Origin: Phyllostachys edulis
Taxonomy: Eukaryota; Streptophyta; Magnoliopsida; Poales; Poaceae
Direction: 5' to 3'
DNA: 64,000 nucleotides
Assembly: GCA_036346405.1 (NCBI GenBank)
Contig: CM070559.1
Location: 36,245,889-36,309,888 of the forward strand
Shown: positions 1-10,460 of the stretch, in pieces
How positions within the stretch are numbered: the stretch's first letter is position 1
Layout: every line of letters starts with the position of its first letter
Notes under the pieces: generated by a model
What the model saw: only the letters and a program-made list of their open reading frames with translations
What the model was told of the DNA's origin: nothing
Database searches by the model: none
Translations under genes and position numbers: made by a program

Positions 1-697
1 TGTTGACGACCGAGTCGCCGATCTTATGAAATAAATAGAGGAAAATGGCAAAGAGTTCTTGGGAGAGAATGTGACTACTCTTTATTGCTATGAACTGGCT
101 ATTACAGGGGGTGCCCTCGACGAGGCAATGGACTAATCCTAATTACACTAAGTATAATACTTGCTATACTGCAGAATCAGACTTGAAACATGAATCTAAT
201 GTCGATTGCCGTGCTTCAATCTGATGTAGTTCGATCCTCTTGTTTCTCCGTGCTCCATCTTTAAATAACCGTTGAAGAGGTGGCAGTTGTTCCTGGAGAA
301 GGCGCCTATTAGAAGTGACACGACTGGTCAGAGCGAGGTGGCTGTTGATGTTTCGATGGTTGAATGTTTGCGAGACACTTCAACCGCATAGTGGTTGTTG
401 TTAGTGTCTTAGAAACCATGAAACGTCGCGTGGTATGGAACAAATATAACATGTGTTCCATTCGTCACATGGTAAGGAATATACTCGGAGTTAGATCTGG
501 ATGCCAGTTCATTACTTCTTACGAGTAGTCATCTGGTCAGGGACTGGGTATAGGACCTCATCCGACCAGGATACTTATTATGTAACATCTGGAATCCTTA
601 CGACCATAGGGGTCGTTAGCCTTAGGGGTTACAACCATGAAGACATATGGTCTTTTATATGTATTAAAATAATACATAGATATTTTAATCCTCATCA
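1..697 (-). mobile_element. 3' LTR of Tat-lineage gypsy element Tat-1 (minus strand)
   Basis: Read on the minus strand this runs from TGATGAGGATT (at 697) to GTCGTCAACA (at 1), a TG...CA LTR. It matches the LTRs at 32015-32750 and 57718-58531 at three places: the start (TGAYGAG-ATC/T), the core promoter (AACTGCCACCTCTTCA followed by a TATTTAAAG-type TATA, complement of 261-270), and the end (CATAAGAT...YCRACA). A TGGTCGTAAGG motif around 600-610 is also shared. Because the internal sequence lies on the right, this is the 3' LTR of an element read right to left. The window happens to begin exactly at its terminal base, so a target duplication cannot be checked. Confidence 0.75.
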
Positions 698-879
698 GCT
701 AACCCCTGAACTTTAAGTGAATTGGGCGTGTGAACACTTTCTCTCGATGAAGTCGTATCGGGCAGACCCTTACTTAATCCTGTGATATACGAGATGGTCT
801 GCATTCACTTTAAAGTTGAGAAACTGCCTTGGGACTCGAAGAGTTTTCTTTCTGTTAGACGTTTGGTAACTCCTCAATG

Positions 880-1040
880 TAGTTAAAGAATTGCGGCTAT
901 AAAACCTCTTCAGCACAGGGCTTTAGGGTTTTTACGCTTCTTGCTTTCTCTTTTCATCTCCTGAGAGAAAAATTGCCTCCGACCTCCACTTGTCTACAAC
1001 TTCCTACGACCTCCTTTTTTTCTTCATCCAAAACTCAACT
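880..1040 (+). promoter_or_regulatory. TATA promoter and 5' UTR of the Tat-1 antisense gene
   Basis: A clear TATA box (CTATAAAAC, 897-905) lies about 140 bp upstream of the ATG at 1041. It is followed by a CT-rich leader (TTGCTTTCTCTTTTCATCTC) typical of plant 5' UTRs. It sits inside the retrotransposon between the 3' LTR and the antisense gene and points away from the LTR, so it looks like a dedicated promoter, not the LTR promoter. The start site (about 925-935) is inferred from TATA spacing only. Confidence 0.5.
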
Positions 1041-3867
1041 ATGTCGGATATTATCACCAACTGGTCGGTTTCTGATTTGAGCGAGAAGAAACTTGAGAGC
1101 CTAGAGAAGGTTGGGTTGCTTCTTAACAAGAATTTGATTTCTTGGAGATCAGCGGCCGGAGAGCATTATCCGAGCAATGAAGATGGGGAAATTCCTGTTT
1201 TCCTCACATACATTGAATGCGGATTCAGGTTGCCAGTTCAGTCCTTCCTTCCCAAGATTTTGGAGCACTACGGAGTCGAATTGGTGAACCTTGCCCCCCA
1301 GTGCCATCACCAACCTCAGTGTCTTCGTCTATCTCTGTGAAGCATACTTGGGGATTACCGCAGATCTGGATCTCTTCAAGTACTACTACCTGATGGCAAA
1401 GTCGGGAAAGACGACTGAGACGCCTGGAGAGTGCACCTTGCGCCTCCACGATGGAAGGCCGATGAGTACATTCGTATGTACTCAAAGTCTTCATGGTCAT
1501 CATGGAATAAAAGCTTGTTTTACATGACGGTCACTAAAAAATATAGCCTTTACTATACTGGTAAAAAGGCGGTTGAGAATCCAGAATGGGGCTCCTCTGT
1601 GAAGAAAGAGGGAAAAGTAGGGAGATAGGTTGAAGCCTTCCAACTCCTTGGTGTCAGGAGCTTAACCTCCTGGCACGTGGTAAGGGATTTCTCCATGCGC
1701 CGGATTAGCCCCCTGAAGGCCCGAGCACATTCGATGCTCTGGTACATTGGTCGTGACAACACGACCAAAGATTCCAAGGAGGGTAAGTCCTGAAAGATTC
1801 CGACTAGTTTGCTTATCTTGGCTAATTACTTTTGTGATCCTAAAGTCACTCGTTTATTCTTTTAGCTCTTTCTCCTGATAAGATTAGAAGCCAGATCAAA
1901 ATGATCTGCACCGGGGAGCCTGGCGATAAGACTGATTTCCCTTGAATTTTAGCGGTTGTTTCCGCACAAGTGAGGGCTCAGAGACCGAAGGTAAAATATC
2001 AACCACCTTTCATCATTTGTATATTTTCCGATGGGTTTACTATAAATCCTCTTTGATATGCAGTCGGTTAGATTGAGGATCAATGAGCCACTGAAAGTTG
2101 TGAGCTGATTGACGTTTCGAACACTCCTACGACCACCCGAGATAGTGGTCTTATAAAGGTAGGTAACCAAACAGAAATGTATATTCTAGATGAAGGATTT
2201 TTCGTCACCTAACTAACTACGATTGTTAATTAAGCGGTTGTCATGGACTCCAATGTGGTCGCTCAAGACCTGCCAGTTGCTACTGAAGTAACTGTTTTAG
2301 AGGTTGATGAATCCACACCCTCCGACATGATGGTTAGGGATCTTGTTCTCAATCAACTAGTCGAGACTATTTTTTCTGACCTCCAGTTGGAGGACATGAA
2401 GGGTCTAACCAGCCCTACCAGTTTAGGACCGGTGAAGTTGGTCGAACAGAAGAAAAGGAAAGCGAGCGCGATGGATTTTGCTTTAGCGTGCTTCAAATTA
2501 AGATCAAGAAAACGACCAGGTACGTATACATGAAAGAAGGACTTATGTAAGTACTTATCTCTGGTATTTTAGAGTCTTGAGCTTCTTTTTCTTCTTTCTT
2601 TGTAGATCCTCTGGTATTCCGGTTGATTTCGACTAGAGAACCCCTCAAGAGAAGGCTCCTAAGAAGAAAGAGGCCGAGCCAGCCCCCGAGCAGGTGGCGG
2701 CACCATCGCCTGCTCAGGAACCTGTGGTGGCTCCAACTCCACCTACAGAGGTGGAGGTTCCTGAGAAATCTCAGCAGGTTCCAACCCCTGTTGGGAATTC
2801 CCCTCTCTGAGTCACCTTTCCTCATCGCCTTTGGATCTTTAGTGATGAAGATCTTAATGAAGCTTGGGGAAGAATTTTGGATTTTCAAGCAAAGACATGT
2901 CCCGACTCTATTTTTGCCGAATATAACAACTTGGCAATCCAGGTAAGCTTCCACGATTGTTTTTAATAGCTTTTCCCTTAGAAAGTACTTAGAGGAGTTT
3001 GCTATTTTTTGTAGCATTTGGTGGAAAACTTCGCTGTGGTAGGAGGACTGACCCAGCGAATAAAGCTCTTGGAGAAAAAGAACTTCGAATTAGAAAGTAA
3101 GTACCCTCTTAGTGCCTTTTTCTCTCCTTCTTTACCATTTAGCTCTTTTAACCGATTTCTCCCTTTGTCGTGTTTGATAGATTCGAAGAAACTTAAAGAA
3201 GAAGTTATGGCTAAGAAAGCCATAATTGCCATGCTCAAAGAAGAATGCCAAAACAAGGACCGGTCGATTGAATACCTGACGACTAGACAAAAGGAAGTCC
3301 TTGAGATTATTGAGAAGAAGAGCGAAGGTAACCGGTCATAAATTTGACCAGTGTGCTTCCTTTTTCTAGTCGTATGTACTTATCTTTTGGTTTACTCGTA
3401 CAGAGAAAACTCAAGTATTAAAGAGAATAGAAAAAGCTCTTGAGTTTGAGCGTGGTAAGGAAACAGCTTTTGGACAAAATCTTGAAGAGAAGGTCAAAGT
3501 TTTCAACAAGATACTCTTCGATATGGGATCGGGAACGCAACTACCCAACTTAGGAGATCCTACGGAAAAGATCAACTACCTTGGCCAACAACTCGAAGAC
3601 TTCAGGAGCGTCCTCAAGACAACTAGGGAGAACTATGCGCAGACTTTGTTTGAAGCTGTAAAAAATGGAGTCAGTTCTGCTTTGACAAAGCTGAAAGTCT
3701 CTGACCCTACCATAAATCTCCAAGCTATTGAGAAAGATTTCAACTGCTCAGGAGATGAAGCAACCAAAGTTTTTGAGGAAATGACACCTCTCGGACACAA
3801 GGTTGCAGAGGAAATAGAGGTCGGGTCTCCAACGCGCAGCGACCAATCTGGTGGCTCCGAGAAGTAG
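1041..3867 (+). pseudogene. Antisense extra gene of Tat-1, Transposase_28-like (PF04195) N-terminus, multi-exon
   Basis: Lies in the 3' region of Tat-1 on the strand opposite to gag-pol. Exons inferred from splice sites: 1041-1792, 1866-1990, about 2064-2158, 2235-2519, 2606-2942, 3015-3096, 3181-3327 and 3414-3867. Donors such as G|GTAAGT, CAG|GTAAGC and AAA|GTAAGT and acceptors such as TTTTAG and TTTGTAG keep phase across the last junctions. The N-terminus carries the plant putative gypsy type transposon domain (FLTYIECGFRLPVQSFLP, then SVFVYLCEAYLGI). A KKRK basic patch lies near 2450, then a Pro/Glu-rich linker (2640-2800), coiled coils (3015-3330) and a helical C-terminus ending at 3867. 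Frameshifts near 1290 and 1460 and stops near 1943, 2633 and 2808 make it a pseudogene. The ATG at 1041 is the first ATG after the promoter. The role of such extra genes is unknown to me; the Pfam name does not prove transposase activity. Confidence 0.75.
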
Positions 3868-4390
3868 ATGATTGTATATTTAGACTGTTGTAAATAAAAC
3901 TTACCTTTTATCATCAATGAAGTTTTTGTTTTGTCTTCTTAAATTCGCTGAGCACTCATATATTTCCTCGCTCCCGACTACTTGTATTAGTATAAGAACT
4001 TTACTAAAGAAGCAGTAGACCAAGAAAATGAGCAATAACGACAACCACGGTACAAAGTATATGCTGATTATGTTATAAAAAATGACCCAAGTATCACTAG
4101 AAAATCAATGTGGTCGGAACTAGTGTATGATTTCGACTAGTTTTAGATCTTTTCCATAATCGAAATACTGTGTAGCACCGTATGTGGTTGGAAGATGTAT
4201 AAGACTTGTATTGATGATAAGGAATTATGCAAAAACGACAATTGAACTTGTTTATATATATTATCCAAAACTGGTCGTAAGGCTTGCTAAGAACTAGAGA
4301 CTAAGAAAACATTTTGCGAAACGTGCTCTTACTCAAGTTCCGACTGACAGCGAGGATCGTAAGACTTGATGTAATGACCTCGATGAGTTG
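3868..4390. other. Tat-1 3' UTR remnant; no gene
   Basis: AT-rich sequence following the antisense gene, with AATAAA-like and TGGTCG-type words also found in the corresponding stretch of Tat-2 (41241-42215), including CCCGACTA shortly after the stop. The pol gene that should follow on the minus strand is missing. The exact junction with the hAT element to the right was not resolved. Confidence 0.4.
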
Positions 4391-4635
4391 ATGTATCATG
4401 AGTTGATGACTTAATGCAATAAAAATATAATTCAAACAAGTAACATCATATAGTTCAGACAATGAAACAAGTCACAAATAAATCAAGCAGGCCAAATATA
4501 AATAGTTCATAAGGTCTCACAACCAGATGAACTAAATGTCAATGACAGGATCCTCATGGCCAATTTTTGTAACACAGGAACTTTACATCCATAAGTAGAC
4601 CATCATTTAGTTGCGTATTAGGAACAAGAAAATAA

Positions 4636-6583
4636 TTAGTATATGACAAATTTACGATCTTGCATGTATTTAAATTGACTATTAATTATTATACCTAGAT
4701 TAAATTCAATGTGTTTGCATCCGGCCTTTGCTGCCACTTTCCCAAAGTGGCCTTCTTGATCTTTGAATATAGCCAACTCCACATTTAGCAATTGACTTTG
4801 CTTGTTGTCATTATCATGGTAAAAAGTCTCTACACAAGTAAATACTCCATCCATGACAACATCATCCAAAAAAATGGAGCCCTCACAATAACTATAATTT
4901 AGATTCAAGAAGTATGTCATCAAGTGCAATGGAGAATCAAGCCTATCCTTCATCTTCTTGTCAATAATATCTATGATAGGGCTATAGTTGTTTGCTATAT
5001 TGTTCATGGTTTCCATGATTTCTTTCTTTGCCTTTCGAATTTCTCCATAAAGAAAGGCCATAGAAGGCTTGACATCCCCATCAACTATTCGAAGAACCTT
5101 TACCAATGGCTCAAATACCCTCAAGCAAAGAGAAACACCATTCCAAAAGGCTCTACTCACCAATATAGCTGTCGATACCTTACCTTTGCCTTTTTTTTTA
5201 CAATGGATGCAATTTTCCCATTCTTCGCTAAGCGCAATCGACCTTAGTTGGAGTTTCTTCTCAATCAAGCTTTACAAAGTGAGAAAAGAGGAAGCAAACC
5301 TAGTCACCCCGGGCCTTATTATATCCCTATTATTTGTAAATTTTTTCCTCAAGGCCAATGTCTTATGGTGCAAGTAGATAAAATTGGTTAGTAACTTGGC
5401 TTGATCAAGTGTCTTCTTGAACCTTGCAATGATCCCAATTCCTTGTAGCATCAAGTTGATAGTGTGGGTTGCACATGAGCTCCAAAATATGCTAGGCCTT
5501 TCGTCCTTCAATAATGCCTCCGCCGGCATGTTGTTTGAAGCATTATCGGTGACAACTTGGACAATATAGGCCGCACCAATTTTTTCAATGCATGAATTCA
5601 CATATTGAAAGATGAGCTCTTCAGTATATGACTCCTCAGATGCCTCCTTTGATTCTAGAAAACATGACCCTAGGCTACAATGCACGCACATGTTCATGAT
5701 GCTCCTCCTTTTCTGATCAGTCCATGCATCAGTCATAATAGAGCACCCGGTCTTGGCCCTCTCTTCTTTATGGTCCTTCAATAACCGCTTGGTTCTATCC
5801 ACTTCCTCATACAACAATTTCTCCCGCACATCGTGTTGAGAAGGGTGAATAAAGCCAGGGCCAAAGCGGCCAATGACTTCACACATTTGCACAAAGGCAT
5901 CACAGTTGATGGAGTTGAAAGTTACACCTGAAACATGTAATAATACAGTGTTACTTATGTTAGTAAACAACGTCAGGATGTCATTCGCATATAAGTTGAT
6001 ATTACAAGAGTTGCAAGTTATTACCTGATTCATAAATCCACCTAGCAACATATTGCCTCACTTTATGGAGTCTTTCTTTCCAAATGGTGACACTAATTGC
6101 TTGTTGTCGTAGTTCTTTCGAGCTCAATGTACTAGGATCAGTAGGCATTGTAAACTTATCCATGGGCCCCAGCTTTCGAGGTGCCAAGCATCCTACATCT
6201 TTCAGTTCAAGATCTTCATCACCATCACTGGTGACATCCTCATCAATGGTAACTTCATTTCTAACTTCTTGTTCTTTATCTTTCCTAGCCTTCCTCCTAT
6301 GTTGTGCCTCCTCGACTGATTTTATGCACTTCTCTTGATCTTCCTTTGTAGACAACGGGCGTTTAGCAACATTGCCCCTAATGTGAGCAATATGTTGCTT
6401 TATCCTATACACTCCTCCGGAAACAATTTTGTTGCACAACTTGCATTTTACTTTATCCATATTGTTCGGATCAATCAACACTCCATACTCCCACCCTATA
6501 TCCTCGGATTTCCTCTTAAGGCTTTCCGTAGTCACATCCATCGTGGCCGACGCAACGAATGACATCCTACAATCCATGAACAT
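4636..6583 (-). pseudogene. hAT transposase, BED finger + DUF659, broken
   Basis: Starts at ATG 6583. Residues about 45-75 form a BED-type zinc finger (CKLCNK ... IKQHIAHIRG), which binds transposon DNA in this family. An acidic linker follows, then the DUF659 part of the RNase H-like catalytic region (GCSIMTDAWTDQKRRS, VVTDNASNN, SSCATHTINLML). A 97-bp intron (5928-6024, GTAATAAC...TTTCAG) joins IYES to GVTFNS in frame. An in-frame TAA at 5272-5274 follows FLTL, where relatives have a Gln codon. Translation would continue in the same frame to 4636 with the middle of the hAT core. The C-terminal dimerisation domain (Dimer_Tnp_hAT) is absent. Relatives are about 650-750 aa, so the final fifth is lost. 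Non-functional. Confidence 0.85.
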
Positions 6584-6899
6584 TGATAAACAATTGTTAC
6601 AAACTTATAATCATAATTGCTACTTGCTAATTGCTATTTTCTACAATGCTACTAGCACTACACTTCACGTCTTTGCACTGCACTGCTATTTGCTAACTAG
6701 TACTGTACTGCTACTTGCTAGTTGCTACTAGGACTGCTATTTGCTACCTGTGCACAAGAGTTACAAAAGTAGTACTAGTAGAGTAGTAGTCTAGCACAAG
6801 AGCTCAACTACACACAAGAGTAGACGAGTAGTACTAGCAGAGTAGCATAGTAGCACTGATTCACTCAACTCATTAACTGCGCTGCCTGCGCACAAGAAT

Positions 6900-7370
6900 A
6901 GAGAGGAGGCGAGCCAGAGGGAGGACTGAGGAGGCAGTTGACCTAGGGGCGACGAGGGCGCATGATGGGGGCTCGGAAAGGAGGCGACGGCGTGCGATGA
7001 AGGGCCGGAGAGGAGGCGGTGGCACACGACGGGGGGCCGGAGAGGAGGTGGCGGTGCACGACGTGGAGTAGTGCAAGATAGGAGCCAAATCAGGTAGGGT
7101 TTTAAGTTTTGTGACACTTACGTTTTCTCCCCCCAACCCTTGCTATGTCTTCTCCCCCCGACCCGCCTAGGTGCCTCTAAGCGCCCAATTCTGCCTACCG
7201 CCACCGAGCGCCTCTCCATGCCGCCCAGCACCGCTGCGCCTTACCCACCTAGCACCACCTAGGCCCACGTAGGACCAACGTTGACCGCCTAGGCTGGCCG
7301 AGTGCCTAGGGATACACCTATGCCCGAGTCACGGCGGGGAGCTAGCGCCGAGCGCCTAGGGGAACACTAA
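6900..7370. repeat. GC-rich hAT 5' terminal region with short repeats
   Basis: From about 6960 to 7065 a roughly 35-bp unit around GGCCGGAGAGGAGGCGG and a GTGCACGACG-like word is repeated about three times. From 7164 to 7360 CGCCTAGG, CACCTAGG and TGCCTAGGG recur at irregular spacing. Long minus-strand reading frames here are low-complexity Pro/Arg/Ser strings caused by base composition, not genes. Confidence 0.5.
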
Positions 7371-7380
7371 TTTCGACAAA

Positions 7381-9413
7381 CCCTTAGCATCATTGCTAAT
7401 TGTATCATCATCTGAAGATTATAAACATATCCCCATGGTATCCACAATTAGGACTTTTCGCACCCAGAAAAACTTCTGGCTCGCAAGCATAGATGTTGGC
7501 TCGATTTCTTCTTTCCGTCTTCCTCCTAGCTCAATCTTGCACAACACAAATTCATGTTTGCTCGCATCTCCACGCACTTCTCTCATCGCACACGGCCCAT
7601 GCCCATGCACGACACACACTCGACCATGCACGCATGTGCTCACACGGCTCAGATCACGCACCTGACCGCATGGCCTCCTCCCGTGCGCTGCATGCCCTGC
7701 ACTCAGTCTACTCCCATGCGCCGCATGCACCAGGATTTCTTCCCCTCAACCTTCCTCCCTCTCGGCCAATACATGTCCTTCCTCTTTTCCATCCATTGAA
7801 ACAACACCAAGACAAGATACAACCTCATGTTGTGAGTTGGAAACACAACCCAAAGTTGGAGTAGCCCTTGTGGCCGTATCAGAGGAGGAGAGGAAGTGGT
7901 GGGGGGAAGCAAAGAAGAAACAAAGAGGTGTGGGTTGACTGGTCCGGAGATAAGGTTTGGATGTGTTCTGTCTATAATTATGGACCAAACCGTCAATAGA
8001 TAGAAGCATCCAAACTAATTGATGAAGTAGATGGAAGGCAAAAATTGCTACAGGACATCACACTTGGAAGGCATTCGCCGTAATGCACCGTAAAATCGTT
8101 ATTCGGCTTATAGACGCTGCAAAATAGCGTGCATTTGCTAGAACACATTTTGGTATTAAAATATGATTTGTTTTCTCAACCGAATGGAGCAAAATGATCA
8201 CCATCCCCGTTTGGTCTTCCGCTTTACACATCTCCCCACGCCCCTCCCCTTGGTCTCTTCCACAGCGAAGAAGAAAGGCCTTGTGCCTTTGACATATGGG
8301 GGCCACCCATCTTTCACAGCATGAGTGGGATTGTTTCCCTATCAAAATCCCTCAAAAATCATATTTATGTAGGCTAAAGTGTGTTCTGGCAAATGCAAGT
8401 GATTTTGCAGTGTGTGCTGGCAAATTCCATCTAAGTGCAAAGTCATGTAATAAATTTAGCATAAATGGAAGGTTTTGGTTCTTTTTGTCCTTGTTACTAT
8501 AAGCACTGCAAGTGGTATAATTTTTTTGATTGAGACTATCTACTAACTGCTCCATTACAATCACAAAAAGAATCTTAATTACCATATTAGGAAGAACGTT
8601 GACCTTTCTATATATGGACTGGTAAATCACTGTTACAAGGACTATAATTAGTTGATGTCAATCTCGCCGACTGCCTTAGGCCGAAGCTCTGCTACTAGGT
8701 CCTAATTTTGATCTTGAGTTGTTCAGGCAAACAAACAAGGATGAGTTGATGGTATTAAGTTGTTTCTTGAGAGCTAGGTTCTGCTGAAGTGAGTTTGTAA
8801 ACAAAGTTGACTACTGTAATTCTTTTGGTAGTTGTGATGTTTCAGACGCTGTGAAATGTGTGATTAATTCGAGCAGAAAGTTTTACTAAATTTCGCCAAG
8901 CGAGGGTAGATACTACCGGACTAACAATATACTGGTCCAAACTATACAAAATACACGCATGATGCGCAAGAAACATGCCCCGTTCCAGCCAATAAAAGGC
9001 CGTACTGGTCCCTGACAGCGAGACTTGGATTTGCGCACCTAAACTCCCGTACAGCAGGTCAATTTATTTCCTTTTTTCATATTAATACAGTATAGGAACA
9101 AATGATGCAGACCTCTATATATAATATATTGCACTACGTCTGTCACGTGTTAGTACAGTTGTTATGAGTTTCTTTCATTTGGGTTCTTTTTTAACAGAAT
9201 AGCAAATCTAGTCCGCTCGTATCTGAAATGACAAAAATAATATCACAGTAGGCTAGGCATTCGACACTTGTCACATACGTGCTTCAGACGTGCGGCAGCA
9301 TCCCACCGCACTTCCGGTCCACTGCACGTGCGTGCCGCGAATCCGAACTGGCGTGGTCCAAAATTGCAGCACGTGCGTTACGACGCACCTGAACCGCTAT
9401 AGGAGCATACAAC
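7381..9413. other. About 2 kb without recognisable gene or element
   Basis: No domain-bearing frame, LTR or transposon terminus was recognised. Composition is mixed, with a CA/CG-rich stretch (7550-7760) and a promoter-like GC-rich patch with ACGTGC words (9280-9400). The open frames here are short, overlap on both strands and resemble nothing. It may be old unique sequence or unrecognised element debris. Confidence 0.4.
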
Positions 9414-9900
9414 TCTCCTAGTAGGGGTGAAAACGGGGCATACAATTCCCGTCCGAACCGATGTCGTATCCCGAAAAATAGGCCTGGAGTACCTCCTTTT
9501 AGTCCCGATCCGCATCCGATATTATTCGTATCCGAAAAATCTCATGGAATATGGGTTAGGAATGAGGACATAGGAAGAGCAATATCCAATCCGTATCCGT
9601 ATTTTATAGGATATCCAGTAAATCAATAAAATGGATATTCGATAAACATCGATATCCTTTAATATCCTCTATGGTTTTCTAGTCATTGACTAATATATAA
9701 TATGAATTTACATTTGATTACGTTTATGTTGTTAAGTAAGATAAATAATTCTCTAATAGGTAGTATAATTTGACACTTTCGTTGGTGAAGTTATATCTTT
9801 TTTTTATGCGTACACTATCCATCAAGTTATCTGTAATCGATTTGAATCTGATACACATCTGCCCTGTGCTCGCATCCTGAAAAATCCGTATTCAAAGTTG

Positions 9901-10161
9901 TGAAGGAACTGTCACTGGTGAGTCCAGTCCGAGCGATTACCTTGTAGATAAACTCAGAATCGTAAGAACAATGCAAGAACACAAGAACAGAATAGTAGAT
10001 TGAACACAGAGATATGAAGGGACTTCAGAATTCTCTTTATTGCTCTTCTATGAAAACGGTGTACACTGGTTGGGGGTCCCCCCTCATTTATATAGGCTAG
10101 TGGATGGATGGGGAGGTCAACGTGGGGCCAAGGCTACCAGCCTGGGCCCAGTTTCTTAACA
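9901..10161 (-). repeat. Cop-A 3' LTR
   Basis: 261 bp; sense orientation begins TGTTAAGAAACTGGGCCC at 10161. Matches 17646-17907 over the whole length, with a small indel at the outer end (TGAAGGAACTG versus TGTTGATGAACGG). A CTATATAAAT-type TATA box lies on the minus strand near 10096. Confidence 0.85.
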
Positions 10162-10460
10162 CTCCCCCTTGGGCACTCATCCGTCATGTTCATGTCTCAT
10201 CAAAACTACATAAAAACCTAGTGGGAAAAATTTAGAGAAAGAGTACATAAAATACATTCTGCTGTGCTACACGAATTGCCTTATTAAAAACCTTAGCCGA
10301 GAAACTTCAGGAAAAACTCGTCAAGAGAAAAAGAGTACAATCCACCCAATTTCATTTAATCTCCATGATTTATTCTTTGGGTACTCGATCTTCATGATCA
10401 AGCTTTAATAAAGAGCTTGTGAAGGTTCTCCCCCTGAATTCTGCACTTCTCTAAGTCTCA

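Larger units (their letters stand above)
4391..7380 (-). mobile_element. hAT superfamily DNA transposon, left end unresolved
   Basis: Contains a BED/DUF659 transposase on the minus strand. Upstream of it is a GC-rich 5' terminal region in which the word CCTAGG recurs in both orientations (7164-7360), as is usual for hAT subterminal motifs. The right edge is probably near GCGCCTAGGGGAACACTAA (about 7355-7373). I could not find a matching inverted terminus or an 8-bp duplication on the left, so the element is probably truncated there, which agrees with the missing transposase C-terminus. Confidence 0.5.

Noticed and set aside
6791..7136. Pro/Arg-rich minus-strand frames upstream of the hAT transposase
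   Set aside because: Overlapping frames in a GC-rich repeat without any domain; composition artefact.
7554..7800. His/Arg-rich frames that look like a small protein
   Set aside because: Produced by a CA/CG-rich stretch and overlapping in three frames on both strands; no conserved feature.
8050..8500. Partly similar segments around GAACACATTTTGG and GTGTTCTGGCAAATG as a MITE
   Set aside because: Matches are short and interrupted and no target duplication or clear termini were found.
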